Assembly (NCBI RefSeq): GCF_016907715.1
Contig: NZ_JAFBCM010000001.1
Span: 3,596,001-3,660,000 of the forward strand
Reading direction: 5' to 3'
DNA from: Tenggerimyces flavus
Lineage (GTDB): Bacteria; Actinomycetota; Actinomycetes; Propionibacteriales; Actinopolymorphaceae
DNA length: 64,000 nucleotides
The notes beneath the pieces were generated by a model. It worked only from the letters and a program-made list of their open reading frames with translations. It had not been told where the DNA came from and ran no database searches. Below are positions 32,942 through 43,721 of this stretch, piece by piece. Each line of letters opens with the position of its first letter. Position 1 is the first letter of the stretch. A program made the position numbers and the translations under genes.

Positions 32942-33843
32942 CAGCCGAGACCCCAGCTCGCCACGATGTCGGCGGCCTCCGCGGCCTCGTCGGTGTCCAG
33001 CTCCGACACTGGCGGCCGTACCGCCCGTCCACACAGGCCGAGCTGCGCCAACGCCTCCTTGACGGCCGACACGTTGTTCGCGTTGCCGCGCCGCATCCGC
33101 AGCTTCTCCATCGGGACGAGCCGTTCCCACAACGCCATGGCAGCAACGGAATCGCCGGAACGCAGCAACGACAACAGCTCCACCGCGAGCGCGGGCGCGA
33201 CGCTCACCAGCCCCGACGTGAACCCGCGTGCGCCAGCGAGCCAGTAGAACGGAGCCCATCGTTCGGCCAGCCCGCAGATCCACGCCACTCGGTCCGCGCC
33301 GACCGCGCCGATGGCCTCGGAGAGAGCGAAGACGTCCGGCACCGCGTACTTCACCGCGACCAGCGAAGGAACCTGTTCCGCCAACGACACAAGGGCTTTC
33401 GCGTCGAGTGAAGGATCCCGGACGTACGCCACGATCCCCAACGACGGCGCCGCCTCAGCCACCGCGCGGTGGTAGTCAACCCAGCCTTGCACCGACTGGT
33501 ACGGATGCACGGGCTGGTGCACCATCACCGCCGGCGCCCCGGCCGCTGCGGCGGCACGCGCCAGATCGGCCGCATGCCCGGGCGCGTTCCCGACTCCCGG
33601 TACCACCACGGCCCGCGAGCCCACCGCCTCGATCGTCAGCTCCAGCGCACGTTGCAGCTCGTGATCCCGCAACGAGTAGAACTCGCTCGTGTTCCCGTTC
33701 GGCGTCACCGCGTCGACGCCCGCGTCGACCATCCGCGACACGATGCCGCTGAACGCCTTCTCGTCCAGCTCGCCCGCGCCGTCGAACGGCGTCACCGGGA
33801 TCGCGACCAACGTACGAAGGCGTTCGACCAGTTCGTGACTCAT
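32941..33843 (-). CDS. DapA-family (dihydrodipicolinate synthase-like) lyase
   Basis: 300 aa, TIM-barrel class I aldolase/dehydratase. The Schiff-base Lys is in SLVAVKYAVPD (about K164), the Tyr in LGIVAYVRDP (about Y137), and the substrate-carboxylate loop reads TPNGNTSEFYSL, which resembles sugar-acid members (5-dehydro-4-deoxyglucarate dehydratase or keto-deoxy-sugar-acid aldolases) more than true DapA. Context (LarA-like, RraA-like, IlvD/Edd dehydratase nearby) supports a sugar-acid role. Start ATG 33843 overlaps the LarA-like gene stop. Confidence 0.85.
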   Translation of the reverse strand: MSHELVERLRTLVAIPVTPFDGAGELDEKAFSGIVSRMVDAGVDAVTPNGNTSEFYSLRDHELQRALELTIEAVGSRAVVVPGVGNAPGHAADLARAAAAAGAPAVMVHQPVHPYQSVQGWVDYHRAVAEAAPSLGIVAYVRDPSLDAKALVSLAEQVPSLVAVKYAVPDVFALSEAIGAVGADRVAWICGLAERWAPFYWLAGARGFTSGLVSVAPALAVELLSLLRSGDSVAAMALWERLVPMEKLRMRRGNANNVSAVKEALAQLGLCGRAVRPPVSELDTDEAAEAADIVASWGLG

Positions 33844-35126
33844 GCGAGATCTCCATCGGGGGTGAACGTCATCGGCGACGGCTCGCCGAGGACTGTCAAG
33901 GCGGGGTTGGCATCGAGCTCCGCGCGCAGCGACGTGCTCACCAGCATCGTCTCGAGGTCGAGCGTGTCGCGGACCCGAACGAGCCGCACAGCAGCGGGAT
34001 CCGCCACCCCACAAGCCCGAATGGCCGACGCGATCACGTCCCGGTCCGTCGGCAGTACCACCGGCAGGCGTGCGCGCCGCAGCCCGGACAACCCGGCCGT
34101 GAGGCTGTTGACGTACGTCGACCTTAGGTCCAGCTGCCGCACCACCCGCAGCGGTACGAGATCGGCCAGCCCCACGCCGATCCCGTTCCCGTGCGAAGCC
34201 TCGGTGAGGTGATGAACGGTGACGTTCGTGATCCGCGGCGTCGGCAGCTCGGCGATGCCCGGAATCCCCATCCGGCCAAGGACATTCGGGTCCATCCCCG
34301 CACCGGACTTGTCCTTGCCGAACTCGTCCACCACCAGCACGTCCAGCTCGTCGAACGGCAACCGAGGCAGCAGTTCGAACGCCTCCGCGAGCAGCGCGGC
34401 CTCACCAGCGGCGCCGATCCCGTCGGCAGAGACGAACGCGACCTTCGCGACCTGATGATGCGCGTTCTCCAGGATCGCCACGCCACCGAGCACCTTGCCG
34501 GTCGCGGCGAGCGCACGGTACGCGGCGGGAATCCACGTACCCAGCTGCACCGGTCCGTGCAGGTGGATCGCCTCCGCGCCGTGCTGCTTGCCGAGCCCGA
34601 TCGCGGCGATCTTCGCCAGCCCACTCTCGACCTCGCCGCGGAACGTCGTGTGCGGCTTGATCCGGTTCACCAGCAGGATCGCGTCGGCCGCGGCCGCCCG
34701 CGCGTCGACGTGCACCTCCGGCCCGCCGTCGAGCCGATCGATCACGACCGTGTCCATGCCGGACTCGATCGGCGCGCCCACGGAGTCCTCGGTCACCCCG
34801 AGACCGGACAGGATCTCCTGCTGGCCCTCGGCCGTCGCCCCGCCGTGCGACCCCATGGCCGGAACGACGAACGGCGAGGCGCCCCGCGAGCGCAGCTCGG
34901 CGACCGCCGTACGCAGGATCGTCGCCAGGTCCGCGATGCCCCGGCTGCCGGCGGTGACGCAGACCCGCTTGCCCTCGACGTCGCCGATCCCGGCGAGTGC
35001 CGCACGCGTCGACGCCTCGACATCGGCCACCGCCGGCGCGGCGATGTGCTGGCGCACGGGGATCAGGTCGGGGAACTTCGTGTCGTACGCGAGGCCTTCG
35101 ACAGCGGCGAACGGATCGGCGGTCAC
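33840..35126 (-). CDS. LarA-like (DUF2088) protein, second paralogue
   Basis: 428 aa. It shares with lactate racemase an N-terminal Rossmann-like domain (VCVTAGSRGIADLATILRTAVAELRSRGASPFVVPAMGSHGGATAEGQ) and the His-rich RIKPHTTFRGEVESGLAKIAAIGLGKQHGAEAIHLHG, which includes probable metal/cofactor His and Lys residues. It is only distantly similar to the copy at 5008. A racemase or epimerase of a hydroxy- or sugar acid is likely but unproven. It is first in a leftward three-gene operon with the DapA-family lyase and a methyltransferase, divergent from the RraA-like gene. Confidence 0.8.
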   Translation of the reverse strand: MTADPFAAVEGLAYDTKFPDLIPVRQHIAAPAVADVEASTRAALAGIGDVEGKRVCVTAGSRGIADLATILRTAVAELRSRGASPFVVPAMGSHGGATAEGQQEILSGLGVTEDSVGAPIESGMDTVVIDRLDGGPEVHVDARAAAADAILLVNRIKPHTTFRGEVESGLAKIAAIGLGKQHGAEAIHLHGPVQLGTWIPAAYRALAATGKVLGGVAILENAHHQVAKVAFVSADGIGAAGEAALLAEAFELLPRLPFDELDVLVVDEFGKDKSGAGMDPNVLGRMGIPGIAELPTPRITNVTVHHLTEASHGNGIGVGLADLVPLRVVRQLDLRSTYVNSLTAGLSGLRRARLPVVLPTDRDVIASAIRACGVADPAAVRLVRVRDTLDLETMLVSTSLRAELDANPALTVLGEPSPMTFTPDGDLA

Positions 35127-35158
35127 GAGCTCTCCTCCCGAGCGGCGACTTTGTCAGA

Positions 35159-35187
35159 ATGTCAGGACATGAAGACATCAGGACATG
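35159..35187. promoter_or_regulatory. Repeat-rich operator candidate
   Basis: TCAGGACATG occurs twice (35162-35171, 35178-35187), 16 bases apart, and ATGTC-N10-GACAT (35159-35178) is an inverted repeat over the same bases. It lies 32 bases upstream of the LarA-like gene, in the divergent gap. Near it, TTGGTATATCGTACGCCA (35211-35228) just before the RraA-like start carries a GGTATA half-site. Confidence 0.45.
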
Positions 35188-35229
35188 TGAGCAGCTCGTC
35201 CCTGGGTCACTTGGTATATCGTACGCCAC

Positions 35230-35955
35230 GTGTCCGACCTCCTCGCCGCGGAGACCCTCACGGCTCTCCGCCACGTCTCGACCGCGACGCTCACCACCCA
35301 ACTGCTCGCGCGCGGGCTGCGCAACGCGTTCCTCGTCGGTCTGAGACCGCTCAACCCGAACGCCGCCCGGATGGTGGGCGAGGCGTTCACGCTTCGCTAC
35401 ATCCCGGCGCGCGAGGACCTCGACGTGCTGAGCGTGTTCCAGGACCCGGAGCACCCGCAGCGCAAGGCGGTCGAGTCGGTCGACGAGGGCCAGATCCTCG
35501 TCATGGACTGCCGCGGCCAGGCGCGGGCGGCCTCCCTCGGTGCGATCCTTGCGACGAGGCTGCTCAAGCGCGGAGCCGCCGGCATCGTGACCGACGGAGC
35601 CGTCCGCGACTCGCCCGAGTTCGCCCAGCTGAACCTGCCGACGTACGCCGCCGGAGTCGCCGCGACCACCAACCTCGCCCAGCACCACGCCGTGGATATG
35701 CAAGTTCCGATCGGCTGCGCGGAAGTTCCGGTCTACCCGGGCGACGTGCTCGTCGGCGACCTCGAAGGCGTCGTCGTCCTCCCGCGGCACCTCGCCGCCG
35801 AGGTCGCCGAGGCTGCCGCCGCGCAGGAGCACCTGGAGGAGTTCATCCAGGCCGAGATCGCGGCGGGCGCCGCGCTGCCCGGCACGTACCCGCCGAACGA
35901 CGACACCCGCGCCCGTTACGCCCAATGGGCCAAGGAGAATCCGCTTCCTACTTGA
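35230..35955 (+). CDS. RraA-like / HMG-aldolase family protein
   Basis: 241 aa, RraA superfamily. Members are class II pyruvate aldolases (HMG/CHA aldolase) or oxaloacetate decarboxylases, or the RNase E inhibitor RraA. The active-site segment AAGIVTDGAVRDSPEF carries the substrate Arg and the metal Asp, and GCAEVPVYPGDVLVGDLEGVVVLP is highly typical. The catabolic setting favours aldolase over RNase regulation. It starts at GTG 35230 without a clear ribosome-binding site. The 3' end overlaps the convergent dioxygenase-like gene by eight bases. Confidence 0.87.
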   Translation: MSDLLAAETLTALRHVSTATLTTQLLARGLRNAFLVGLRPLNPNAARMVGEAFTLRYIPAREDLDVLSVFQDPEHPQRKAVESVDEGQILVMDCRGQARAASLGAILATRLLKRGAAGIVTDGAVRDSPEFAQLNLPTYAAGVAATTNLAQHHAVDMQVPIGCAEVPVYPGDVLVGDLEGVVVLPRHLAAEVAEAAAAQEHLEEFIQAEIAAGAALPGTYPPNDDTRARYAQWAKENPLPT

Positions 35956-36769
35956 GTGGGTCGCCTACCCGGACCGGGGACACCGGCCGCAGGATCCGCC
36001 GCCGAGCCTCCGGCAACGTCGCCAGCCAGTCCGCGTCGTACACGTACCCGTACCGACTAGCACCCCAGATCGGCCCGTACCGGTAGATCAGGATCCGCCG
36101 TTCGCCCGGATTCGTCCGGCTCGAGCCGCCGTGGATCAGGCCGTCGACGAACAGCAGCGCGTCGCCGGCGCGGAGGTACGCGGGTACGGCGCCCATCAGC
36201 TCGTCCATCCGGTCGCTCTGCCCGTAGTCGCCTTCGAGCGGGTGGGGGAAGTTCGACTTGTGCGAGCCCGGCACCACCATCGTCGCGCCGTCACCCGGGC
36301 CGATGTCGGTGAGCGCGACGATGATGTTGACCTGCCCGCACCGGAACCGCCCGTCCTTGTAGCGGAAACTGCCCCGCAGCGCGCCCTGGTAGCCACCGGA
36401 GTGCGCCGGATGATGTCCGCCGCTCTCGCGGATCGACGCGATCGTCTCGTCGATGAACAGTCCCGAGACGTAGCTCTGCTCCTCACCGGCGAAGTGCGCG
36501 ACGAGCCGAACCCAGCTGGGGTGGTCGATCAGTTCCTCGAACGGCGCGCCCGCCGCGACCGCCTGGTGCAGCTCGAAGCCGGTGTCCGGCGTGTAGTCGC
36601 GCCGCTGGGCGCCGTGGTACCACGCGCCCCACGGGAGGTCGCGCGGGAACGCGTCGAACTCGGCGTTGAGCCGGCCGAGCAGGTCCTGGTCGATCGCGTT
36701 CTCCAGCACGAGGTAGCCGCGCAGGTCGAACAGGAAGTCGTCCAGCTCGGTCGGTTCTCGGTCGGCCAT
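35948..36769 (-). CDS. Phytanoyl-CoA dioxygenase (PhyH) family protein
   Basis: 273 aa, Fe(II)/2-oxoglutarate-type double-stranded helix fold: FDLRGYLVLENAIDQDLLGRLNAEFD, QVNIIVALTDIGPGDGATMVVPGSHKSNFPHP, and the distal FVDGLIHGGSSRTN with RRILIYRYGP. The usual first-half H-x-D iron motif is not obvious (HHPAHSGGYQG in its place), so the metal site may differ. GAGGGG lies upstream of ATG 36769. The gene is divergent from an AraC regulator across 96 bases and probably controlled by it. A hydroxylase of a catabolic substrate is the best guess. Confidence 0.83.
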   Translation of the reverse strand: MADREPTELDDFLFDLRGYLVLENAIDQDLLGRLNAEFDAFPRDLPWGAWYHGAQRRDYTPDTGFELHQAVAAGAPFEELIDHPSWVRLVAHFAGEEQSYVSGLFIDETIASIRESGGHHPAHSGGYQGALRGSFRYKDGRFRCGQVNIIVALTDIGPGDGATMVVPGSHKSNFPHPLEGDYGQSDRMDELMGAVPAYLRAGDALLFVDGLIHGGSSRTNPGERRILIYRYGPIWGASRYGYVYDADWLATLPEARRRILRPVSPVRVGDPLK

Positions 36770-36865
36770 GGCGTGCCCCTCTTCGGTCGGATGGTCCAGC
36801 CTGTCGCGGTTCCCGGCGACACGCAGCCGGAGTCGCCGGCGAATCTGTCGCATATCCTCAAGGCG

Positions 36866-37693
36866 ATGGACGACGCTCGCTCGGACGTGCAAACCCTCGG
36901 GTTGACGGCCTTTCGCGCCGTCGGCGGCCAGATGCGACGTCCGCACCTGCATCCGGAGGTCGAGTTCAACCTCCTGCTGTCGGGCTCCGCCCGTTACGAG
37001 ACGGCGACCGGCGAGCTGGAGTTGCCGCCCGGCCGGATGCTGGCGTTCTGGGGTGGCTACCCGCACCGGATGGTCACCCCGTCGGGCATCGACATGCTGG
37101 GCGCGACGATGCCGCTCAGTGCTGTCACCGGCCAGCCCGTTCTGCGCCGGGCGATGCGGCGGCTGCTCAACGGTGAGGCCCTGATGGGCCAACGCAGAGA
37201 GGGCACCTCCGACCGTGCACTGCTGCGGCGTTGGCTCGCCGATCTCGAGGAGGAGGTGCGGGACGGCGTCGACCTGTGCCTGCTGGAGATGACGGCCAGG
37301 TTGGCGCGCCTGGCCGGGAACGGCGGGTCGGCCGGTCCCTCGGCCGCGCCCTCGCGCTCGGCCGACCGGCTGCTGGCGGTCGTCGCCGCGGAGTACACCG
37401 AACCGCTGTCGATCGACGACATCGCGCTCAAGGCCGGCGTGCACTCGACGTATGCGGCGAAGACGTTCAAGGAGGTGCTGGGGATGCCGATCTGGGGGTA
37501 CGTCACCCGCCTCCGCGTCGCGCACGCGTGCCGGCTGCTGGAGTCCACCGACCGCACCGTCGACCAGATCGGCCACGCGAGCGGGTTCCGCAGCCGTTCG
37601 AGCTTCCACCGCGCGTTCCGCGCCACGGTCGGTCGTACGCCCGCCGACTACCGGGCCAGCCGAGCGACCTCCTCTTCCTTCATCCGTGCTTGA
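36866..37693 (+). CDS. AraC-family regulator with cupin sensor
   Basis: 275 aa. The N-terminal cupin (RRPHLHPEVEFNLLLSGSARYETATGELELPPGRMLAFWGGYPHRM) resembles sugar-sensing AraC proteins. The C-terminal double helix-turn-helix spans about 180-270: LSIDDIALKAGVHSTYAAKTFKEVLG and TVDQIGHASGFRSRSSFHRAFRATVG, then RTPADYR. Start ATG 36866 (MDDARSD) has AAGGCG nearby. The reading frame is open far upstream (36131), which is a shadow of the dioxygenase gene. It overlaps the convergent dioxygenase-like gene by 46 bases. Confidence 0.88.
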   Translation: MDDARSDVQTLGLTAFRAVGGQMRRPHLHPEVEFNLLLSGSARYETATGELELPPGRMLAFWGGYPHRMVTPSGIDMLGATMPLSAVTGQPVLRRAMRRLLNGEALMGQRREGTSDRALLRRWLADLEEEVRDGVDLCLLEMTARLARLAGNGGSAGPSAAPSRSADRLLAVVAAEYTEPLSIDDIALKAGVHSTYAAKTFKEVLGMPIWGYVTRLRVAHACRLLESTDRTVDQIGHASGFRSRSSFHRAFRATVGRTPADYRASRATSSSFIRA

Positions 37694-38523
37694 ATCCGTT
37701 CGCGTTCGGGAATGACGCGCTCGCGCGGCGCGGTCGGCTCGAACACGTACCGGTCGACGCCGAGTCCCTTCAGCACCGCCTGCTCGACGAGCGAGTGCCC
37801 GTCCTCGCGGTCGAACCGCATCGGTTCGGTCAACGACACCGCGGGGTTGGTGATGAAGCGCGGCAGCCTGAGCAGGTTCTGCGCCTTGGCGTGCAGGATG
37901 AACGGGTGGAGCAGGAACACGTCGCCCACCCGGCCGGTCGCCTCGGCGAAGTCCGTACAGCCGGCCGCGATGCCAGCGAAGTCGAAGCCGCCGGGCAGGA
38001 TCCCCTCCGGATGCTCGGCGAGGAACCGCGCGATCGGCGCGACCGAGTCGCAGGTCACGAACGTCGCGCCGCCCTGGTGCTGGACGTCGGACCAGAGCAC
38101 GAGCGTCAGCAGCCCCTGCTCGGGTGAGTCGAGGAAGTGCCGGAACCAGTCGCCGTCCTTGTGCCAGCCACTCGACTCCGGACCGGCCGGCGCCCACGGC
38201 TCGTCCGCGCCCTGGCCGAGGTTGACGATGAAGCCATCGCCCCACGCGGGTCCGGGCGCGATGCGGTCCTCGCCTCCGACGAGGTCGCACATCGCGTCCC
38301 ACGCGCGCGGCGCGAACTCCTTGACCTCCAGCCGCCGGTGCACGGGCATGTGGACGGACGGCTCGACCCAGGTCGACTGGTCGTCGCGGTCGTAGCCGAG
38401 CCTCGTCCAGATCGTGTCGGTGTACTCGGCGGCGGCTTCGGCGGAGAAGCAGTCGTGGATGACGACGTAGCCCTTGTCGAGGAAGTGTTGTGCCTGCTCG
38501 TCGGAGAGGACTCGATAGGTCAT
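37648..38523 (-). CDS. Phytanoyl-CoA dioxygenase (PhyH) family protein
   Basis: 291 aa, second PhyH-like protein. Here the iron motif is clear: SGWHKDGDWFRHFLD (H-x-D), with the distal His in FLLHPFILHAKAQN and the 2-oxoglutarate-binding Arg region RLPRFITNPAVS. FLDKGYVVIHDCFSAEAAAEYTDTIW opens the fold. It probably hydroxylates a small metabolite. Start ATG 38523 has GAGGAA four bases upstream. It is divergent from the Gfo/Idh/MocA gene. Confidence 0.85.
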   Translation of the reverse strand: MTYRVLSDEQAQHFLDKGYVVIHDCFSAEAAAEYTDTIWTRLGYDRDDQSTWVEPSVHMPVHRRLEVKEFAPRAWDAMCDLVGGEDRIAPGPAWGDGFIVNLGQGADEPWAPAGPESSGWHKDGDWFRHFLDSPEQGLLTLVLWSDVQHQGGATFVTCDSVAPIARFLAEHPEGILPGGFDFAGIAAGCTDFAEATGRVGDVFLLHPFILHAKAQNLLRLPRFITNPAVSLTEPMRFDREDGHSLVEQAVLKGLGVDRYVFEPTAPRERVIPERERIQARMKEEEVARLAR

Positions 38524-38621
38524 TTCCTCAACGTACGCGGCGGCTGGTGGCCGGATCCAGCCGATTTCGCGGCCCGGACAGCCACTCCCGGACACCGGTT
38601 TCCGTGCCATGATCTTCGTTC

Positions 38622-39695
38622 ATGACTGGACTCCGGGTCGGCGTGGTCGGCCTTCGCTTCGGCGGCGACTTCGTGCCGATCTACCGCGATCATCCCGATG
38701 TCGCCGAGGTGGCCATCGCGGACACCGACCCCGCCGCGGTCGCCCGGGTCGCTTCGCAGCACGGGATCGCGTCGACGTTCACCTCGCTCGAGGCGCTGGT
38801 GGACGCGGTCGACGCTGTGCACGTGGCGACGCCCGTACGGTTCCACGTCGAGCACGTCGTCTCGGTGCTGTCCGCTGGTCGGCACTGTGCGAGTGCTGTG
38901 CCGATGGCGATGGACTTCGAGGGGATCCGGCGCATCATCGCCGCGCAGGAGGCGGCCGGCCGGAACTACATGATGATGGAGACGATGGTCTTCGGTCGCG
39001 AGTACTTCTTCGTTCGCGACTTGCATGCACGTGGTGAGCTGGGGCCGCTGTCGTTCTTGCGCGGTATGCATCTGCAGAACCTCGACGGCTTTCCGCGTTA
39101 CTGGTATGGGTATCCGCCGCTCAAGTACGCCACGCACGCACTGTCGCCGCTGCTCGCGCTCGCCGACGCGCGGGTGGTGTCGGCGCATGCTTTGGGGTCT
39201 GGCGTGCTGACACCGGAGCGGCGGGGTGACTTCGACAACCCGTTCCCGACCGAGACGGCCTTGTTCCGCCTTGACAAGGACGGGTTGACGGCCGAGGTCA
39301 CGGTGTCGTTCTTTCAACTGGGACGGGCCTATCAGGAGGGCTTCCAGGTGTACGGCCAGGAGGCTGGTGTCGAGTGGCCGCAGCTCGAAGGGGACGAGCT
39401 GACGGTCTTCCGCCTGGACTACCCGTCGTCCTCGCGGCGCGGCCGTGCTGTCTCTGTTGAGCGTATGCACGCTCCGGACCGGCCGGACCTGCTCCCGACC
39501 GAGCTGCATCCGTTCGTCCGCGGCGGGCACAGCGGGGCGCATCCTCATCTGGTGCACGAGTTCGTCCGCAGCATCGTGGAGGAACGTTCACCGCTCGTCG
39601 ACGCCCGCACCGCCGCGCGCTGGACCGCACCCGGCATCGCCGGGCACGAGTCGGCGATGCTCGGTGGTCAGCCGGTCGAGGTGCCCGACTTCTGA
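38622..39695 (+). CDS. Gfo/Idh/MocA family oxidoreductase
   Basis: 357 aa NAD(P)-dependent dehydrogenase of sugars or cyclitols. The N-terminal Rossmann part starts LRVGVVGLRFGGDFVPIYRDHPDVAEVAIADTD (Gly-x-Gly-like site altered to GLRFGG). The usual EKP motif is replaced by AVPMAMDFEGIRRI, so the catalytic Lys is not evident, which is unusual. MMMETMVFGREYFF and KYATHALSPLL follow the family C-terminal sheet. The dehydrogenase role is therefore less certain. The 3' end overlaps the FCD-GntR gene by 28 bases. Confidence 0.85.
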   Translation: MTGLRVGVVGLRFGGDFVPIYRDHPDVAEVAIADTDPAAVARVASQHGIASTFTSLEALVDAVDAVHVATPVRFHVEHVVSVLSAGRHCASAVPMAMDFEGIRRIIAAQEAAGRNYMMMETMVFGREYFFVRDLHARGELGPLSFLRGMHLQNLDGFPRYWYGYPPLKYATHALSPLLALADARVVSAHALGSGVLTPERRGDFDNPFPTETALFRLDKDGLTAEVTVSFFQLGRAYQEGFQVYGQEAGVEWPQLEGDELTVFRLDYPSSSRRGRAVSVERMHAPDRPDLLPTELHPFVRGGHSGAHPHLVHEFVRSIVEERSPLVDARTAARWTAPGIAGHESAMLGGQPVEVPDF

Positions 39696-40354
39696 AGCCG
39701 CGACAGCGAGTGCTCGATGTGCTGCCGGGCAAGGCGTTCCGCGTCCTTCGCGTTGCCCTTCTCGACGGCGTCGAGGATCCCTTCGTGCTCCTCGAACTCC
39801 TCGGTCCAGGTCGGCCAGCGTTCCCAGAGCAGGCTGACGATGCCGAGCGCGGTGAGGTGCTGCAGGTCGTCGAGCTGGGACACGACGATGTCGTTGCCAC
39901 ACGCGGCGTAGAGCGCTCGGTGGAACCGCCGGTTGGTGAGTGAGAGCTCGCTGTGATCGGGCTCGGCGAGCAACGTACGCGCTTCCTCGAGTGTCGCCTT
40001 CGCCTCCGTGATCGCCTTGTCCGGTTGGGACTTCGCCGTTCGTCCGACGGCCCACGGCTCGAGGAGCAGGCGGACCTCGTAGATGCGTTCCAGGTCACCG
40101 ACGGCGAGCCGGCGTACGGCGACGCCGCGGTTGGGATGGACGGTGACGAGCCCGGTCGACGCCAGGCTGATCAGTGCTTCACGCACGGGCGTCTTGGAGA
40201 CGCCGAGCATCTCGGCGAGGCGACGTTCGACGAGTGAGGATCCGGGCGCGAGCTGGCCCTGCAGGATCGCCAACCGGATCGCGTCCACAACGAGGTCCGA
40301 GCGGGTCGCCGTCTGTTCCAGCGGCGCCAACGCGGGTGGGTTGCTCATGCTCAT
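39668..40354 (-). CDS. GntR-family regulator, FCD (FadR) type
   Basis: 228 aa. The N-terminal winged helix (about 15-85: AILQGQLAPGSSLVERRLAEMLGVSKTPVREALISLASTGLV with HPNRGVAVRR) is joined to an all-helical FCD ligand domain (RIYEVRLLLEPWAVG, NRRFHRALYAACGN, EHEGILDAVEKGNAKDAERLARQHI) that usually binds an organic acid through a metal held by the His residues. It is the last gene of the ThDP enzyme-dehydratase-regulator operon, with a GGTATACC palindrome filling its upstream gap, suggesting autorepression. Confidence 0.92.
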   Translation of the reverse strand: MSMSNPPALAPLEQTATRSDLVVDAIRLAILQGQLAPGSSLVERRLAEMLGVSKTPVREALISLASTGLVTVHPNRGVAVRRLAVGDLERIYEVRLLLEPWAVGRTAKSQPDKAITEAKATLEEARTLLAEPDHSELSLTNRRFHRALYAACGNDIVVSQLDDLQHLTALGIVSLLWERWPTWTEEFEEHEGILDAVEKGNAKDAERLARQHIEHSLSRLQKSGTSTG

Positions 40355-40355
40355 C

Positions 40356-40363
40356 GGTATACC
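40356..40363. promoter_or_regulatory. GGTATACC operator-like palindrome
   Basis: GGTATACC fills the nine-base gap between the dehydratase stop and the GntR-FCD start. It is the same core as the longer TGGTATACCA upstream of the operon (43712-43721), and suits a FadR/FCD regulator site. Confidence 0.5.
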
Positions 40364-42084
<1,721 letters not shown>

Positions 42085-42088
<4 letters not shown>

Positions 42089-43689
42089 GTGAGCTCCGAG
42101 AGTCGGCGGTTCGGGGCGATGACGTCGGGATCGGTGCGTACGTCCACGACACAAGGGCGCCCGCAGGCGAGGGCGGTGCGGAGGACGTTCTCGGTGTCGC
42201 TTGGTCGGTCGAGCGTGAGGCCGATGGCGCCAAGCCCTCTTGCCCACTGCGCAAGGTCGAGCTCGCCGATATCGACGGCAGCCAGCCGTCCGTGCTCACG
42301 CGCCTGATGCATGGCGATCGTGCCGTAGAGGCCGTTGCGGAACACGACCACGACAATGGGGGCATCGAGCCGTACGGCGGTCTCGATCTCCTGACCGGTC
42401 ATGAGCACGCCACCGTCGCCGACGAACGCGACGACGGTGCTGTGCGGCCGGCTGAGCTTGGCCGCCACTGCCGCCGGCACCGCATACCCCATGGCGCCGT
42501 TGCAAGGCCCAAGCTGCCTGTGGGGGCCGGCGAACTTCCAATACCGGTGGTAGAAAGCCGAGAAGTTCCCCGCATCATTCGTGACCACGGTGTCGTCCGG
42601 AACTAGCCCTCGCAACGTGCGAACGACCTGCGCCGGATGCACCCCCACCTCAGTGGCCACATCCCCGACCTCCCCAGCCCGCACCGCCGCCTCATGCCCT
42701 GCGGTCCACTCTCGTGAGGCGCCCTTCGTCAGCCGTCCGAGCACTGCGGTGGCGTCGACATCGAGCACCGTCGCCGGTCCCTCATGGCGCGGCAGCGGCA
42801 ACTCGCGGCCCACCATCACCAGTCGCTGCTCCGGCCGCGGAACCGCATAGTCCTGCGACGTGATCGCGTCCAACCGAGTCCCCGCGACCACCACCACGTC
42901 AGCCTCGGCCAACGACCGCGACACGTCCGCCGGCACGCCCAGACCCAGATGCCCCAGGAACAGCGGATGATCCTCCGCGAACCGATCCTGTCGCCGAAAA
43001 GCGACGTACACCCCGAGCCCGTGAGCCTCCGCAGCCCGCCGCAGCTCGTCCCGCCCCACCGCACCCGCGATGACGACCGGCCGCTCGGCCCCGTCGAGGA
43101 TCCGCGCCAGCTCCGCCGCGGCCCGTTCGACGACCGCCTCCTCAGGCGCCTGCGGAAACTCCACCTCGGGCGCCGACCTGTCGTAAGCCTGCTCCCAGAA
43201 GTCCGCCGGCACCGAGATCGCCACCGGCCCCGGCCGCCCCGCCAGCGCCCGCGTCAGCCCCTCCGCCACCAACGCCGGCACTTCGTCGGCCGTCCGCGCC
43301 TCGGCCGACCACTTGCAGATCGGCGCGTAGAACGCCGCCAGCTCCACCTCTTGGAAAGCCTCGCGCCCGCGTTCGCCCGACTCGACCTGGCCGAGGATCA
43401 CGAGCATCGGCGTCTGGTCCTGCATGGCCGTGTGGACGCCGATGGACAGGTTCGCGGCGCCCGGTCCGCGGCTGGCGAGCGCGACCGCAGGCAGGCCCGT
43501 GAGCTTGGCCTCCGCCTCGGCCATGAACGCGGCGCCGCTCTCGTGCCGGGTCGAGACCAGGGCGATGCGCGGCTCGGTCTGGAACTCGTCGAGCAGGCCG
43601 AGGAACGACTCGCCGGGCACGGTGTACGCGTGCCGAACGCCTGCTCTCGCGAGCAGCGCGACGGTCGCCTTCGCGACGCTGTCAGCCAT
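42085..43689 (-). CDS. Thiamine diphosphate-dependent enzyme (acetolactate synthase-like)
   Basis: 534 aa with the three-domain POX/ALS fold. The catalytic Glu lies in STRHESGAAFMAEA (about E51); the central FAD/regulatory-type domain runs from about 190; the ThDP motif is FVGDGGVLMTGQEIETAV followed 25-30 residues on by FRNGLYG. It lacks features that would name it benzoylformate decarboxylase, oxalyl-CoA decarboxylase or ALS with certainty. It may cleave or decarboxylate a 2-keto acid made by the adjacent dehydratase (inference). Start ATG 43689 follows GGAGGGAG; a perfect TGGTATACCA lies 22 bases upstream. Confidence 0.86.
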
Positions 43690-43711
43690 CCGGCTCCCTC
43701 CAGTCGATATC

Positions 43712-43721
43712 TGGTATACCA
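43712..43721. promoter_or_regulatory. TGGTATACCA operator-like palindrome
   Basis: A perfect 10-bp palindrome in the promoter region of the ThDP enzyme-dehydratase-GntR operon, in the divergent gap before yraN. FCD-GntR proteins commonly bind such GGTATACC-type cores, and the operon encodes one. Confidence 0.6.

Noticed and set aside
35230-35955. True RNase E regulator RraA
   Set aside because: The motif set is shared with class II pyruvate aldolases and the neighbours are catabolic, so regulation of RNase is the less likely role.
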